61,555 nucleotides of DNA from Bacteroidota bacterium (GCA_013288325.1 JABDCB010000010.1:1-61555); one strand, 5' to 3'. Shown: positions 26,541 through 34,605, numbered from the stretch's first letter. Notes: generated from the sequence alone by a model not told the origin. Program-made: numbers and translations.

Positions 26541-27772
26541 AGTGTCATGAGTAACTCCAGGTAAGCTTTTAGCCGTTCTTTATTATTGGCAGCAAAGTGC
26601 TGATATTGGGCATTAAAATCGATATGGTATTGGGAAAGTAATACATAGCAGTCCAGATATCCCGCCTGTTGCATTTTGCGTGCAAATGGAAATTTGTCAG
26701 GAGCCGTTTTCTGAAGCATATATTCCCATGCAAACACCTCGGCATAACGGCTTTGGGTAAGCTCATTCTTATTTACGATAATCCCATCTTTGTCACAATA
26801 TTTTTCAATAAGAGAAAATCCATTGATATATTCCATCCAGTCCCTGTCTCCTTTTTCATTCAGAGGCTGATCCCCCATTGTATTGGGAAACACCACCCGT
26901 TCTGTCCAGTGCCGGTCGAAATGCCCGTTTTGTGCTTTAACTACTTCTTCCAGTTTTTGAAAAAGACTTACTTCTGGATATAGCAATAGGGCATCAATTG
27001 TTTCACGTTTGGCATCGTCATAGGCTTCCATTTGAAAAAGGGCGTCCACAAGGTATTTTCTTGGTTCCTGAAGACGGGGTTTCCGTCTTACCGCCTCTTT
27101 GAAACAGGCAGAAGCAAACAAATAATCATGTTTGCTATAGTAGGCATCACCCAAATAAAGTCCGGCCCTGTAATAGGAGGTATCATAAACAAGTGCCTGA
27201 TGATAATGGCTTATAGCATCGGCATAATTCTGTTTTTTAAAACTTTGTTCGCCGGCCCTGAATTCCCTGATGGCGGCGCTGTTTTGTGACGAATCGATAG
27301 AAACTGGATCGAGCATAAAAATGCGCAGGAGCATGGAAGGCACTTCCGCATCGGGGCATTTAAGGGTAGCTGTTCTCCAGGTATTGATACAATGATTCAG
27401 ATAATAATGAGAAGGGCGTACGGCATCCAGCTTGGCGATAAAAATGCGGCTCAGGCTGTCTCTTTGCCTTTCCTGTACTGTAGCAGAAGAAGAAAGGGGG
27501 CGGTCTAAAAACGAGATATCATCCTTTTGTGATTTCTGGTAATAGTTGAGCATTTGTACTTCCGAGGTGAAATTCCATATCGAAGCCTCATGCTGGTATT
27601 TTTTACAAAGAGGAGAAAGGATCTTTTCCGCATCATCATATTTCCATTGCACATACAAGGCTTTGGCCCGACGAAATCTCCGCTGATCCCTTTTGCTTAC
27701 CTGAGAAAAGGTTTGCAGGCTCAAAAGGCAAAGGAGCAAAAGAGAAATAAATATCCGGTAACTATTGCGCAT
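26537..27772 (-). CDS. secreted or periplasmic TPR-repeat protein
   Basis: A 411-residue protein with a signal peptide (residues 1-23, ending QTFSQ). TPR-like helix pairs are recognisable at about 33-60 (RFRRAKALYVQWKYDDAEKIL) and 175-265 (AISHYHQALVYDTSYYRAGLYLGDAYYSKHDYLFASACFKEAV). A conserved C-terminal region of unknown fold follows (ERVVFPNTMGDQPLNEKGDRDWMEYI). No enzymatic motif is seen; a scaffold role is the default inference. It stands alone on the minus strand between two outer-membrane genes. Confidence 0.8.
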   Translation of the reverse strand: MRNSYRIFISLLLLCLLSLQTFSQVSKRDQRRFRRAKALYVQWKYDDAEKILSPLCKKYQHEASIWNFTSEVQMLNYYQKSQKDDISFLDRPLSSSATVQERQRDSLSRIFIAKLDAVRPSHYYLNHCINTWRTATLKCPDAEVPSMLLRIFMLDPVSIDSSQNSAAIREFRAGEQSFKKQNYADAISHYHQALVYDTSYYRAGLYLGDAYYSKHDYLFASACFKEAVRRKPRLQEPRKYLVDALFQMEAYDDAKRETIDALLLYPEVSLFQKLEEVVKAQNGHFDRHWTERVVFPNTMGDQPLNEKGDRDWMEYINGFSLIEKYCDKDGIIVNKNELTQSRYAEVFAWEYMLQKTAPDKFPFARKMQQAGYLDCYVLLSQYHIDFNAQYQHFAANNKERLKAYLELLMTL

Positions 27773-27854
27773 GAAAGAATCTGTACTTATACTAAAGTTA
27801 GTGATTATAAGCGAAAATGAAAAGCGATCGTCAAACCGAGCGGGGTAATTTTCT

Positions 27855-27862
27855 TAACTTTA
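27855..27862 (+). promoter_or_regulatory. near-consensus -7 box (TAACTTTA) just before the DUF5686 gene
   Basis: TAACTTTA differs from TAnnTTTG only in the last base and ends 6 bp before the ATG at 27869. If used, the mRNA would be leaderless or nearly so. The same tight spacing is seen at 34203-34219. Confidence 0.35.
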
Positions 27863-27868
27863 CCTCTG

Positions 27869-30403
27869 ATGCACCTGTTGCGAAAACACCCTATCTGTTT
27901 TGTTGTTGTATTCCTGTTGTGGAGCTTGTCCATGTCCGGTCAGCAGGAACTTATTATTCAGGGCCGTGTTACCGAACAGGGCACGAATGACGGTATGCCT
28001 TATGTTAATGTCTATTTCAGCGGTACATTAAGTGGCACTACAACTGATTTTGAAGGATATTACACGCTTAAGACACTTGTCCTGCACGATTCACTTACAG
28101 CCCGTTACCTGGGTTATAAACCCAGGAGTAAAAAGGTGAAACGGTCGGATAAAACACAAACGATCGATTTTCAGCTTATTAAGGATTCTCGTCTTCTGGA
28201 AGGGGTTATTATTCATCCGGGAATAAATCCGGCTATCCAGATTGTACAAAATGCCATTGATCATAAAAAGATTTACGATAAGGCGAACTTTGCCCAGATC
28301 AGGTATAAAAGCTATACCAAGACAGAGGCGGATATTGATAAGATGACAAAAAAGATCCGCAAATGGAAAATCTTTGTTCCCCTGGTGGCTATGTACGACA
28401 GCATGGATGTGCTGGCGGGTGAGAGCAAAGCGAACCTGCCTGTTTATTTCAGCGAAGTGGTTTCCGATATCTATTATCAGAAAGACCCTAAGAAAAAGAG
28501 AGAGAATGTAAAAGCGGTACGTATCAATTTTGTCGGGAAAAAGGATGGAAGTGCTGCTTCTCAGCTTACCGGATCGGATTTTGACAATTATAATTTTTAC
28601 AGTGAAAATGTGGAGGTGCTCAAAAAACCTTTCATTTCACCGTTTGCGGATAACGCCATGTCATTTTATCACTACTATCTGGTGGATAGTGAAATGATTG
28701 GAAAAAACTTTTGTTACAAGATCAATGTTGTTCCGCGTAATGCCCATGATGCAGCTTTTAAAGGATATGTATGGATTACGGATTCTAGCTGGGCAGTAAA
28801 ACAGATTGATCTGGAGATTCCTAAAGAAGCCAATTTTGATCTGGTTGAAAGGGTTCATATACAACAGGAACTCGTGCCTACCGAAGCCGGCCCCTGGATG
28901 CCCAAAAAGACCCGGATCCTGATCGACTACATCGACCTTACCGATAAATTCGTTAGTCTGGTATTGAAAATATATCAGAACAGTTCCGACTTCGTATTTA
29001 ATGATCCTCAGCCTCCTTCATTTTTTGAAAAGCTTACCGATTTTGCGGAAGATGCGTTATTAAAACGACCTGGATATTGGGATACCTTACGACCTGAAAA
29101 ACTCTCCGGTTTGGAAGAGATGAATTATCAGGTGATTGACACCGTACGTCACATCCCTTTTATCAAGCATGGCGTTAACACGTTGTACTTTTTAGCCCTG
29201 GGATATGTGACGGTAGGTCCGTTTGATTTCGGTCATTATATTAATTTCTATTCGTTCAATTCGTATGAAGGAAATCGTTTTCGTATCGGTGTCCGGACAA
29301 ATGATAAAATAAGCAAGACCTGGATATTCAGTGGCTACGGAGCCTATGGCACACAGGATAAAGGGTATAAATACAATGCTCAGGTAGAGCATATCATTTC
29401 CCGTTTTCCGTGGACCAAGGCTGGAGCTGAATACCGGGATGATATAGAACGGGTCGGAAGCACCTTTAATTATGCCGGAGGGCAAAGTGTGAATCTGAGT
29501 AATAATATACTCTATAATACGGTGTATGCGACCGGTGATCTGCGTCAGTTTGTTAGGAAAAACGAAGCCCGCACCTGGTATGAACGTGAATTGAAAAGAG
29601 GGGTTACCCAGCGCATCACCTTCCAAAACATACGCACCTTTCCACTGTTTCCTTTTTCCTATGGAAATGACCCCTGGAGTTTGTTTCAGGAACGGAATTA
29701 TTCCACCACCGAGCTGGTCTTCGATACCCATATTTCCCTGGGCGATTTATTTGTTCAGAATGGGAATCAGCGTATGCAAGTAGGAGTTTCTAAAAAGCCG
29801 GTCATCGATTTTAATTATACGATGGGTATAAAGGGGCTGTTTGGAAGCGATTTTGAGTACAATAAACTATCGCTGGGAGCTACTCAGAAAGTAAAGTGGG
29901 GTATCCTGGGGATGTCAACCTATAATATTCAATTGGGAAAAGTTTTTTCCTCGGTTCCATATACCCTGTTACAGATACATCGTGGTAATGAAACACCTTT
30001 CTTCGCTACCACATCGTTCAATACCATGAACTATTATGAATTTGTAAGTGATCAGTTTCTGGAGTTGCATCTGCAGCATTATTTTATGGGGTTGTTGTTT
30101 AATCGTATTCCACTTATCAACAGACTTAATTTGAGGGAGGTGGTAAGCTGCAATATAGCATACGGATCATTGAGTGATAATAACAGGGAGTTTAATATCA
30201 ATAATAATTTCAGCGAGCTGAATAAGATGCCTTATGTGGAAGCTGGTGGCGGAATCACCAACATCTTTGATATTTTCAGGATTGATCTCTTATATCGTTG
30301 TACCTATACCGATCAGGCATATATGGACAACTACAAGGCCCGCAACCCCAATACCCCAATACAGAAATGGGCTATTAAGGTTGGGATGAGCTTTATGTTG
30401 TAG
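27869..30403 (+). CDS. DUF5686 outer-membrane protein with carboxypeptidase-like regulatory domain
   Basis: An 844-residue protein. A signal peptide (residues 1-25, ending SMSGQ) is followed by a carboxypeptidase D regulatory-like beta-sandwich (IIQGRVTEQGTNDGMPYVNVYF...TTDFEGYYTL) and then a long beta-strand-rich region typical of the DUF5686 family, ending in a barrel-like C-terminus (AIKVGMSFML). Such proteins resemble the TonB-dependent receptor architecture but lack the plug signature. They are common Bacteroidetes outer-membrane proteins of unknown substrate. The gene is monocistronic, converging with phhA. Confidence 0.85.
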   Translation: MHLLRKHPICFVVVFLLWSLSMSGQQELIIQGRVTEQGTNDGMPYVNVYFSGTLSGTTTDFEGYYTLKTLVLHDSLTARYLGYKPRSKKVKRSDKTQTIDFQLIKDSRLLEGVIIHPGINPAIQIVQNAIDHKKIYDKANFAQIRYKSYTKTEADIDKMTKKIRKWKIFVPLVAMYDSMDVLAGESKANLPVYFSEVVSDIYYQKDPKKKRENVKAVRINFVGKKDGSAASQLTGSDFDNYNFYSENVEVLKKPFISPFADNAMSFYHYYLVDSEMIGKNFCYKINVVPRNAHDAAFKGYVWITDSSWAVKQIDLEIPKEANFDLVERVHIQQELVPTEAGPWMPKKTRILIDYIDLTDKFVSLVLKIYQNSSDFVFNDPQPPSFFEKLTDFAEDALLKRPGYWDTLRPEKLSGLEEMNYQVIDTVRHIPFIKHGVNTLYFLALGYVTVGPFDFGHYINFYSFNSYEGNRFRIGVRTNDKISKTWIFSGYGAYGTQDKGYKYNAQVEHIISRFPWTKAGAEYRDDIERVGSTFNYAGGQSVNLSNNILYNTVYATGDLRQFVRKNEARTWYERELKRGVTQRITFQNIRTFPLFPFSYGNDPWSLFQERNYSTTELVFDTHISLGDLFVQNGNQRMQVGVSKKPVIDFNYTMGIKGLFGSDFEYNKLSLGATQKVKWGILGMSTYNIQLGKVFSSVPYTLLQIHRGNETPFFATTSFNTMNYYEFVSDQFLELHLQHYFMGLLFNRIPLINRLNLREVVSCNIAYGSLSDNNREFNINNNFSELNKMPYVEAGGGITNIFDIFRIDLLYRCTYTDQAYMDNYKARNPNTPIQKWAIKVGMSFML

Positions 30404-30423
30404 CAATAAAAGTGCGGTAATAA

Positions 30424-30462
30424 CAACCCCTTCAAGACCTATTATGAACCTGGAAGGGGTTG
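30424..30462. terminator. CAACCCCTTC / GAAGGGGTTG hairpin between convergent genes
   Basis: A 10-bp perfect inverted repeat (30424-30433 and 30453-30462) with a 19-nt loop lies between the ends of the DUF5686 gene and phhA. There is no T-tract on either strand, so it may be a weak bidirectional terminator or an mRNA 3'-end stabiliser. Confidence 0.6.
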
Positions 30463-30466
30463 CATG

Positions 30467-31225
30467 TTACATGGCAGCTGATTTATCCAACAAACGGGCT
30501 GATTCAAGCTCCTCTTTCAATACTTTTTCTATTTCAGGAAGTGACTCATAAAGAACCTCAAACGAATCAACCACAAAATATTTTTCCTGGAATACATCGG
30601 TACGAAACGTAGACTGCATAACAGACCTGACATCGAAAGAAAGATGAACGGGTTTATCACTCAAGGAGTACAATGTTTCTCCTGCAGAGGAGATAATGCC
30701 TGCTCCATATACTTTCTTTTGGCCATTTTCATTCATCAACCCGAATTCAATTGTAAACCAGTAAATACGTCCAAGCAACTCAATGGCAAGGGGAGAATCA
30801 AGGTGTTTTAACGCCAACTCAGCCATGCCTTTGAAAAAGCCGGTATACGCTTTGTTGCTTAGCAAGGGTACATGACCGAATACATCGTGAAACATATCCG
30901 GTTCTTCCAGGTAGTCGAGCTGATCCATCCTGCGCAGCCAGGTGGTGGCAGGGAAATGTTTGAGGTCAAGGGTCTGAAAAAAATCTTTTTGCGGAATGAT
31001 ATTCGGAACCACTTCCATGGCCCATCCTGTTTTTGAACCTAACAATTTATCCAACTCTTTAAAGTCGGGAATCTTGTCGGGTCGAAACTCCACTTCTTGT
31101 AAGGCATCGATAAATTGCCTGGAAGCCATTGTTTCAAGATTTTTCATCTGCCGGTCGAAAAGAGTTTTCCAAACGAGGCGGTCTTCATCGGTGTATTTGC
31201 TGTAATCCTGTTGCATGGGTTTCAT
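30467..31225 (-). CDS. phhA: phenylalanine 4-monooxygenase (phenylalanine hydroxylase)
   Basis: A 252-residue non-heme iron, pterin-dependent aromatic amino acid hydroxylase of the monomeric bacterial size. The iron triad is visible: the two His in EPDMFHDVFGHVPLL and the Glu in IYWFTIEFGL. The pterin-binding region is around the MEVVPNIIP and TTWLRRMDQLDYL segments. It converts phenylalanine to tyrosine. Its 5' region contains a Tyr-codon leader ORF and a terminator (31279-31413), implying tyrosine-responsive attenuation. It lies next to, and divergent from, paaE. Confidence 0.95.
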   Translation of the reverse strand: MKPMQQDYSKYTDEDRLVWKTLFDRQMKNLETMASRQFIDALQEVEFRPDKIPDFKELDKLLGSKTGWAMEVVPNIIPQKDFFQTLDLKHFPATTWLRRMDQLDYLEEPDMFHDVFGHVPLLSNKAYTGFFKGMAELALKHLDSPLAIELLGRIYWFTIEFGLMNENGQKKVYGAGIISSAGETLYSLSDKPVHLSFDVRSVMQSTFRTDVFQEKYFVVDSFEVLYESLPEIEKVLKEELESARLLDKSAAM

Positions 31226-31278
31226 CGGTTTTATTTGTTTATAGGTTAAGGATCAAAAGAGTTTGGTTAAGTCGGGGC

Positions 31279-31310
31279 AAAAAAAATCCCGGTCCTTTCG
31301 GAACCGGGAT
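31279..31310 (-). terminator. attenuator terminator upstream of phhA
   Basis: On the minus strand ATCCCGGTTCC pairs with GGACCGGGAT across a GAAA tetraloop (10 bp, one bulge), followed by eight T at 31286-31279. No minus-strand gene other than the 26-codon leader lies upstream, so the terminator can only act on the phhA leader transcript. The 5' arm plus loop (31307-31298, CCGGTTCCGA) can instead pair with TCGGAACAGG at 31364-31355 (9 of 10 positions), giving a mutually exclusive antiterminator. Confidence 0.85.
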
Positions 31311-31332
31311 CATTTAAAGTCTTTGAGATAGA

Positions 31333-31413
31333 TTAGCAGAAAGAGCAATAAACACCTGTTCCGATGAAAGTCGGTGGATAATAATAGGTGGTATAGGTGC
31401 TAGTCTGTTTCAT
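31333..31413 (-). CDS. 26-residue Tyr-rich leader peptide of phhA
   Basis: An ATG at 31413 opens 26 codons, ended by TAA at 31335-31333. The peptide contains TYTTYYYPPTF, five Tyr and two Phe in all. Three consecutive TAT codons (31386-31378) stand directly before CCACCGAC, which can pair with the downstream TCGG and GGTG, forming a 1:2 stem. A ribosome stalled at the Tyr run would cover segment 1, free segment 2 for the antiterminator and allow phhA transcription. An exact TATATTTG box lies 16 bp upstream. Sequence and geometry are seen; regulation is inferred by analogy with trp/phe leaders. Confidence 0.8.
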   Translation of the reverse strand: MKQTSTYTTYYYPPTFIGTGVYCSFC

Positions 31414-31429
31414 TTTATCTGTAACAACG

Positions 31430-31437
31430 CAAATATA
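31430..31437 (-). promoter_or_regulatory. Bacteroidetes -7 box (TATATTTG) for the phhA leader transcript
   Basis: TATATTTG on the minus strand matches TAnnTTTG exactly and lies 16 bp before the leader ATG. The phhA transcript would start near 31424 and run through the leader and attenuator, giving about a 200-nt 5' region. No clear TTTG element is present at the -33 spacing. Confidence 0.65.
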
Positions 31438-31487
31438 TGACAAATCGGGAATTTCTGCTTAACTGGTCGGAAATTCTGTAGAAATTT

Positions 31488-31495
31488 TAATTTTG
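31488..31495 (+). promoter_or_regulatory. Bacteroidetes -7 box (TAATTTTG) upstream of paaE
   Basis: TAATTTTG fits TAnnTTTG and ends 17 bp before the paaE ATG. It faces away from the phhA leader promoter, with about 50 bp between the two boxes, so paaE and phhA share a compact divergent regulatory region. Confidence 0.55.
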
Positions 31496-31512
31496 CATCT
31501 TATTGATCCACT

Positions 31513-32586
31513 ATGGCCAGATTTCATACCCTAACAGTTGCTGATGTGAAGCGGGAAACGCCTGATTGCGTGTCTATTGCCTTTGAAATACCTGCTTCCT
31601 TAAAAGACGAATATAACTATATACAAGGCCAGTACCTGACCCTTAAACTGACTGTTAAAGGGGAGGAAATCCGCCGCTCCTATTCGCTGTGTAGCAGCCC
31701 TGTGGCTGATAATGAGTTGAGGATAGCGGTTAAAAAGGTGCTGGAAGGTAAAGGATCCGGTTTTCTGAATGGAGGCCTTAATAAGGGTGATAAAGTGGAG
31801 GTAATGACCCCGATGGGAAATTTCCATGCTCCTTTGTCCGATAAGCACGCTAAGAACTATGTTCTTTTTGCGGGAGGCAGCGGTATCACCCCGATGTATT
31901 CGATCATTAAAACGATTCTGAAAGCGGAACCCAAGAGCACGCTTGGTTTGTTTTATGGCAACAGGGATGCGGCTTCGGCTATTTTTAAGACGGGTATTGA
32001 TGAGCTGGCGGCAGCCAATCCCGGGCGTTTTAAAGTGTATCATATCCTGGAGCAAGGTGCTGCTGATGAGCTTTATAAAGGGGTATTAAGCAAGGAAAAA
32101 GTAAGACAACTGATACAGCAACACATCGACTCCAAAGCGGATAACGAGTATTTTATCTGTGGTCCGGGCCCAATGATGGAGAATGTAAAACAGGTGTTGC
32201 AGGATCTGAAAACAGATGAGAAGAAGGTTCACATAGAATATTTTACTGCGGTTCTGGAAGCCGTTAAGAGTGCCGAAGCAAACAATGCCAAAGCAGGAAC
32301 AGGGAATATGAGCCGTGTAACCGTGATTATGGATGGGCAGAGCACAGAATTTGATTTATCGAGTGAGGGGCAGGTTATTCTGGATAAAGCCCTGGACGAA
32401 GGGGTTGATGTGCCTTATGCCTGCAAAGGGGCTGTTTGCTGTACCTGCAGGGCCAAAGTGCTGGAAGGCAAGGTAAGAATGGATAATAATTATGCCCTTA
32501 CCGACCATGAAGTGAAGGAAGGTTTCATCCTGACCTGTCAAAGCCATCCCCTGACGGAAAAGGTGGTGGTTGATTATGATGTATGA
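31513..32586 (+). CDS. paaE: 1,2-phenylacetyl-CoA epoxidase reductase subunit
   Basis: A 357-residue class IA-like reductase that passes electrons from NADPH through FAD and a [2Fe-2S] centre to the PaaAC di-iron site. Domains in order are FAD-binding (RRSYSLCSSP near 55), NAD(P)-binding (LFAGGSGITPMYSIIK and FICGPGPMM), and a C-terminal plant-type ferredoxin with the Cys cluster ACKGAVCCTC and a late Cys in LTCQSHPL. It is separated from paaABCD by 21.8 kb, with its own promoter. That separation is unusual, since paaE normally follows paaD. Confidence 0.94.
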   Translation: MARFHTLTVADVKRETPDCVSIAFEIPASLKDEYNYIQGQYLTLKLTVKGEEIRRSYSLCSSPVADNELRIAVKKVLEGKGSGFLNGGLNKGDKVEVMTPMGNFHAPLSDKHAKNYVLFAGGSGITPMYSIIKTILKAEPKSTLGLFYGNRDAASAIFKTGIDELAAANPGRFKVYHILEQGAADELYKGVLSKEKVRQLIQQHIDSKADNEYFICGPGPMMENVKQVLQDLKTDEKKVHIEYFTAVLEAVKSAEANNAKAGTGNMSRVTVIMDGQSTEFDLSSEGQVILDKALDEGVDVPYACKGAVCCTCRAKVLEGKVRMDNNYALTDHEVKEGFILTCQSHPLTEKVVVDYDV

Positions 32587-32604
32587 GTCTTAGGATTAAA
32601 GCAT

Positions 32605-32612
32605 TATATTTG
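32605..32612 (+). promoter_or_regulatory. Bacteroidetes -7 box (TATATTTG) upstream of the histidine-free hotdog gene
   Basis: TATATTTG matches the -7 consensus and lies 46 bp before the ATG at 32659, just after the paaE stop. The hotdog gene probably starts its own transcript. Confidence 0.5.
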
Positions 32613-32658
32613 CAGTTCGGATAAATTAGCCCATAAGGCTTTTTTTGAGAAAGAAAAA

Positions 32659-33099
32659 ATGGAGCAACTGACAGAGGAGCTGGTAAACATGTCTGAAATA
32701 ACGGAATATCTTCCGCAGCAGGCGCCCATGATCATGGTTGATCGTGTTTATCAATGTGAAGGAAAAGGTATAGTAACGGGTCTTACAGTACGTCCTGATA
32801 ATATATTTGTAAATCAGGGAGTGCTTACCGAACCCGGTATTATTGAAAATATGGCTCAATCGGCCAATGTAAAACGGGAATACGAGATCAAGAAACTGGA
32901 TGCCTCCCCGGCAATCGGTTTTCTTGGAAGTCTTAGTAAATTAAAGATTTATTTCCGGCCACCGGTAGGCTCAGAGCTTATTACAGAGCTTCAGGCCCTG
33001 AAAGAAGTGATGCAGATTACGCTGGTAAAGGCGAAAACCCTGTGTGGCGGTGAGTTGGTGGCAGAATGTGAGATGACCGTATTACTCAGGAAAGAGTAA
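32659..33099 (+). CDS. FabZ-like hotdog protein lacking the catalytic His (ApeP-like candidate)
   Basis: A 146-residue protein. LPQQAPMIMVDRV near residue 18 corresponds to the FabZ LPHR..LLVDRV start, and EPGIIENMAQSAN keeps the helix Glu (Glu63) of FabZ EAMAQ. The protein contains no histidine at all, so it cannot be a self-sufficient FabZ dehydratase. Its layout resembles the ApeP-type partner of aryl-polyene dehydratases. A second hotdog gene with the reciprocal pattern (His present, Glu absent) lies 1.1 kb downstream. Met11 (ATG at 32689) is a possible later start. Substrate unknown. Confidence 0.75.
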   Translation: MEQLTEELVNMSEITEYLPQQAPMIMVDRVYQCEGKGIVTGLTVRPDNIFVNQGVLTEPGIIENMAQSANVKREYEIKKLDASPAIGFLGSLSKLKIYFRPPVGSELITELQALKEVMQITLVKAKTLCGGELVAECEMTVLLRKE

Positions 33100-33106
33100 T
33101 AACCAA

Positions 33107-34114
33107 TTAATTTCCTTCCCCTGATCTTGGCGTATCCAGTGACCCTGTTGTTTTATTGCCGGTATCAATAAAACGTATATCCTTAGCAGTTTCCTTAATT
33201 ACTTTATCCAGCTCAATAAGATTGGCCAAAGCTACCTGTGAATAATTCTGAGAAGCCAGACCAAAATTGCCGGCTTTTGTTTGCCAAAGTTTTTTGATCA
33301 GGTCTATGTTTCCGTCACAGGTATTGATTACATCCAGAGCCCTTGCTACATTTCCTGCACCGGCATGGTACACATGGAGTATCAGAAGGCGGTACCAGAG
33401 ATCGGCCGGGTCGTAAGCAATGCCACGATCTTCCAGCATTTTATTGGTATAAGGAATACAAATGGTTCTGATCAGTTTAGCGGCAGCCCAGGCGCTACGG
33501 TCAAAATCGCGACGCTCATCCACATATTTATTTACCTGAAGGCCCATATTTTTAGCCACTGCCCTCATCAACTGAAAAGATCCAACGGCGCCGCAATAAG
33601 AGCGTCCGCATTTACCCGGACTTTCAATCAACAGAATAGCCTGAGCATAAAAAGGGTCTGTGTTTTCGTTCTCAAAAATGCGAATTCCTTTATCAATGCT
33701 GGACATGACTCCGCTTACATTATAAAAATCATTCTTTCCTGCACTAAAAAAAATGGGTTCTGAGCTGGGGATCATATAAGTGGCTCGCAAGGCAGTACGA
33801 AGAGAGTCTTTACGGGCCTCTGTGAGCCGGTTATATTCCTTCGTCGTCATTTTTTTAAGAATCATCCTGTTGGATGCCAGATTCATGATGCCGCTATCGG
33901 GGCTCATCTTAATGATGGCTCCCCAAAAACGTACCTGAGACATGGTATCAAGACCATAGGCATAAATGCGGTTGTCCTGCATAAAATGCTGGCAGCCTTC
34001 ATCACCCGTATGGATTTCTATTTTGCCTTGCTGAACAGATTCCTGGCCTTTGCTCACCAGGGAACAGCTTAGGACAATAAGTAGGAGTAGGTACGCGGGT
34101 GATTTTTGCATCAT
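33107..34114 (-). CDS. secreted lytic transglycosylase-like (SLT domain) protein
   Basis: A 335-residue protein with a signal peptide (residues 1-23, ending SKGQ). The C-terminal half resembles an SLT/MltD-type lysozyme-fold domain: ILLIESPGKCGRSYCGAVGSFQLMRAVAKNMGL, with the catalytic Glu in LLIES, then DERRDFDRSAWAAAKLI and YHAGAGNVARAL. It would cleave peptidoglycan glycan strands, leaving 1,6-anhydro ends. Two Cys flank the substrate loop (KCGRSYCG), an odd addition that may form a disulfide. It lies between the two hotdog genes on the opposite strand. Confidence 0.8.
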   Translation of the reverse strand: MMQKSPAYLLLLIVLSCSLVSKGQESVQQGKIEIHTGDEGCQHFMQDNRIYAYGLDTMSQVRFWGAIIKMSPDSGIMNLASNRMILKKMTTKEYNRLTEARKDSLRTALRATYMIPSSEPIFFSAGKNDFYNVSGVMSSIDKGIRIFENENTDPFYAQAILLIESPGKCGRSYCGAVGSFQLMRAVAKNMGLQVNKYVDERRDFDRSAWAAAKLIRTICIPYTNKMLEDRGIAYDPADLWYRLLILHVYHAGAGNVARALDVINTCDGNIDLIKKLWQTKAGNFGLASQNYSQVALANLIELDKVIKETAKDIRFIDTGNKTTGSLDTPRSGEGN

Positions 34115-34202
34115 GAAAGATAAAGGTAATGATTCAGGAATGGAAGAAAAAACAACCTCAGGAGAACTTGTTAACGATTATACGTTAATTACCCGGAAGG
34201 GT

Positions 34203-34210
34203 TACCTTTG
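34203..34210 (+). promoter_or_regulatory. Bacteroidetes -7 box (TACCTTTG) 8 bp before a start codon
   Basis: TACCTTTG matches TAnnTTTG. Only 8 bp separate it from the ATG at 34219, so the transcript would begin at or within a few bases of the start codon, as in a leaderless mRNA. Confidence 0.55.
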
Positions 34211-34218
34211 TCTCCACA

Positions 34219-34605
34219 ATGAAAAATAGCCTGGTACTCGGTGATTTCTACCGGATTCTGGAAACAGACCAGATTTCTCCCACTAAGATGAGTGTGAAGA
34301 TCAGTCTGAATCCTGAACATCCTATCTATAAAGGACATTTCCCCAATGTACCCATTGCGCCTGGCGTATGTCTGATACAGATGATCAAGGAAGTGCTGAT
34401 GCATATTCAAGATGCAAAGCTTTTGCTGGAAGAAGGTGATAATATTCGTTTCCTCGCTATTGTCAATCCTTACCTTACCCCCGAAGTTTTTATTGATTAT
34501 GATTTCCTGCCTTCAGGTTCCGCTTTAAAAGTAGTAACCGCCCTGATCCGTTGGGAAGGGGTGAGCTATCTAAGATTCAAAGGGAAGTTCAGGCAGGTGG
34601 ATTAA
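34219..34605 (+). CDS. FabZ-like hotdog protein lacking the catalytic Glu (ApeI-like candidate)
   Basis: A 128-residue hotdog protein. YKGHFPNVPIAPGVCLIQMIKEV aligns with the FabZ active site: His40 is present, but the residue 14 positions later, where FabZ has Glu, is Gln54. The partner at 32659 retains the Glu and lacks all His. The two could form a composite active site, as described for ApeI:ApeP in aryl-polyene synthesis. Rest of the fold: NPYLTPEVFIDYDFL and RFKGKF strands. No acyl carrier protein or ketosynthase gene is nearby, so the acyl substrate is open. Confidence 0.75.
   Translation: MKNSLVLGDFYRILETDQISPTKMSVKISLNPEHPIYKGHFPNVPIAPGVCLIQMIKEVLMHIQDAKLLLEEGDNIRFLAIVNPYLTPEVFIDYDFLPSGSALKVVTALIRWEGVSYLRFKGKFRQVD

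Noticed and set aside
31279-31310. ordinary end-of-gene terminator
   Set aside because: No minus-strand gene lies upstream except the 26-codon leader, and the first arm can form an alternative stem with the leader, so attenuation is the better reading.
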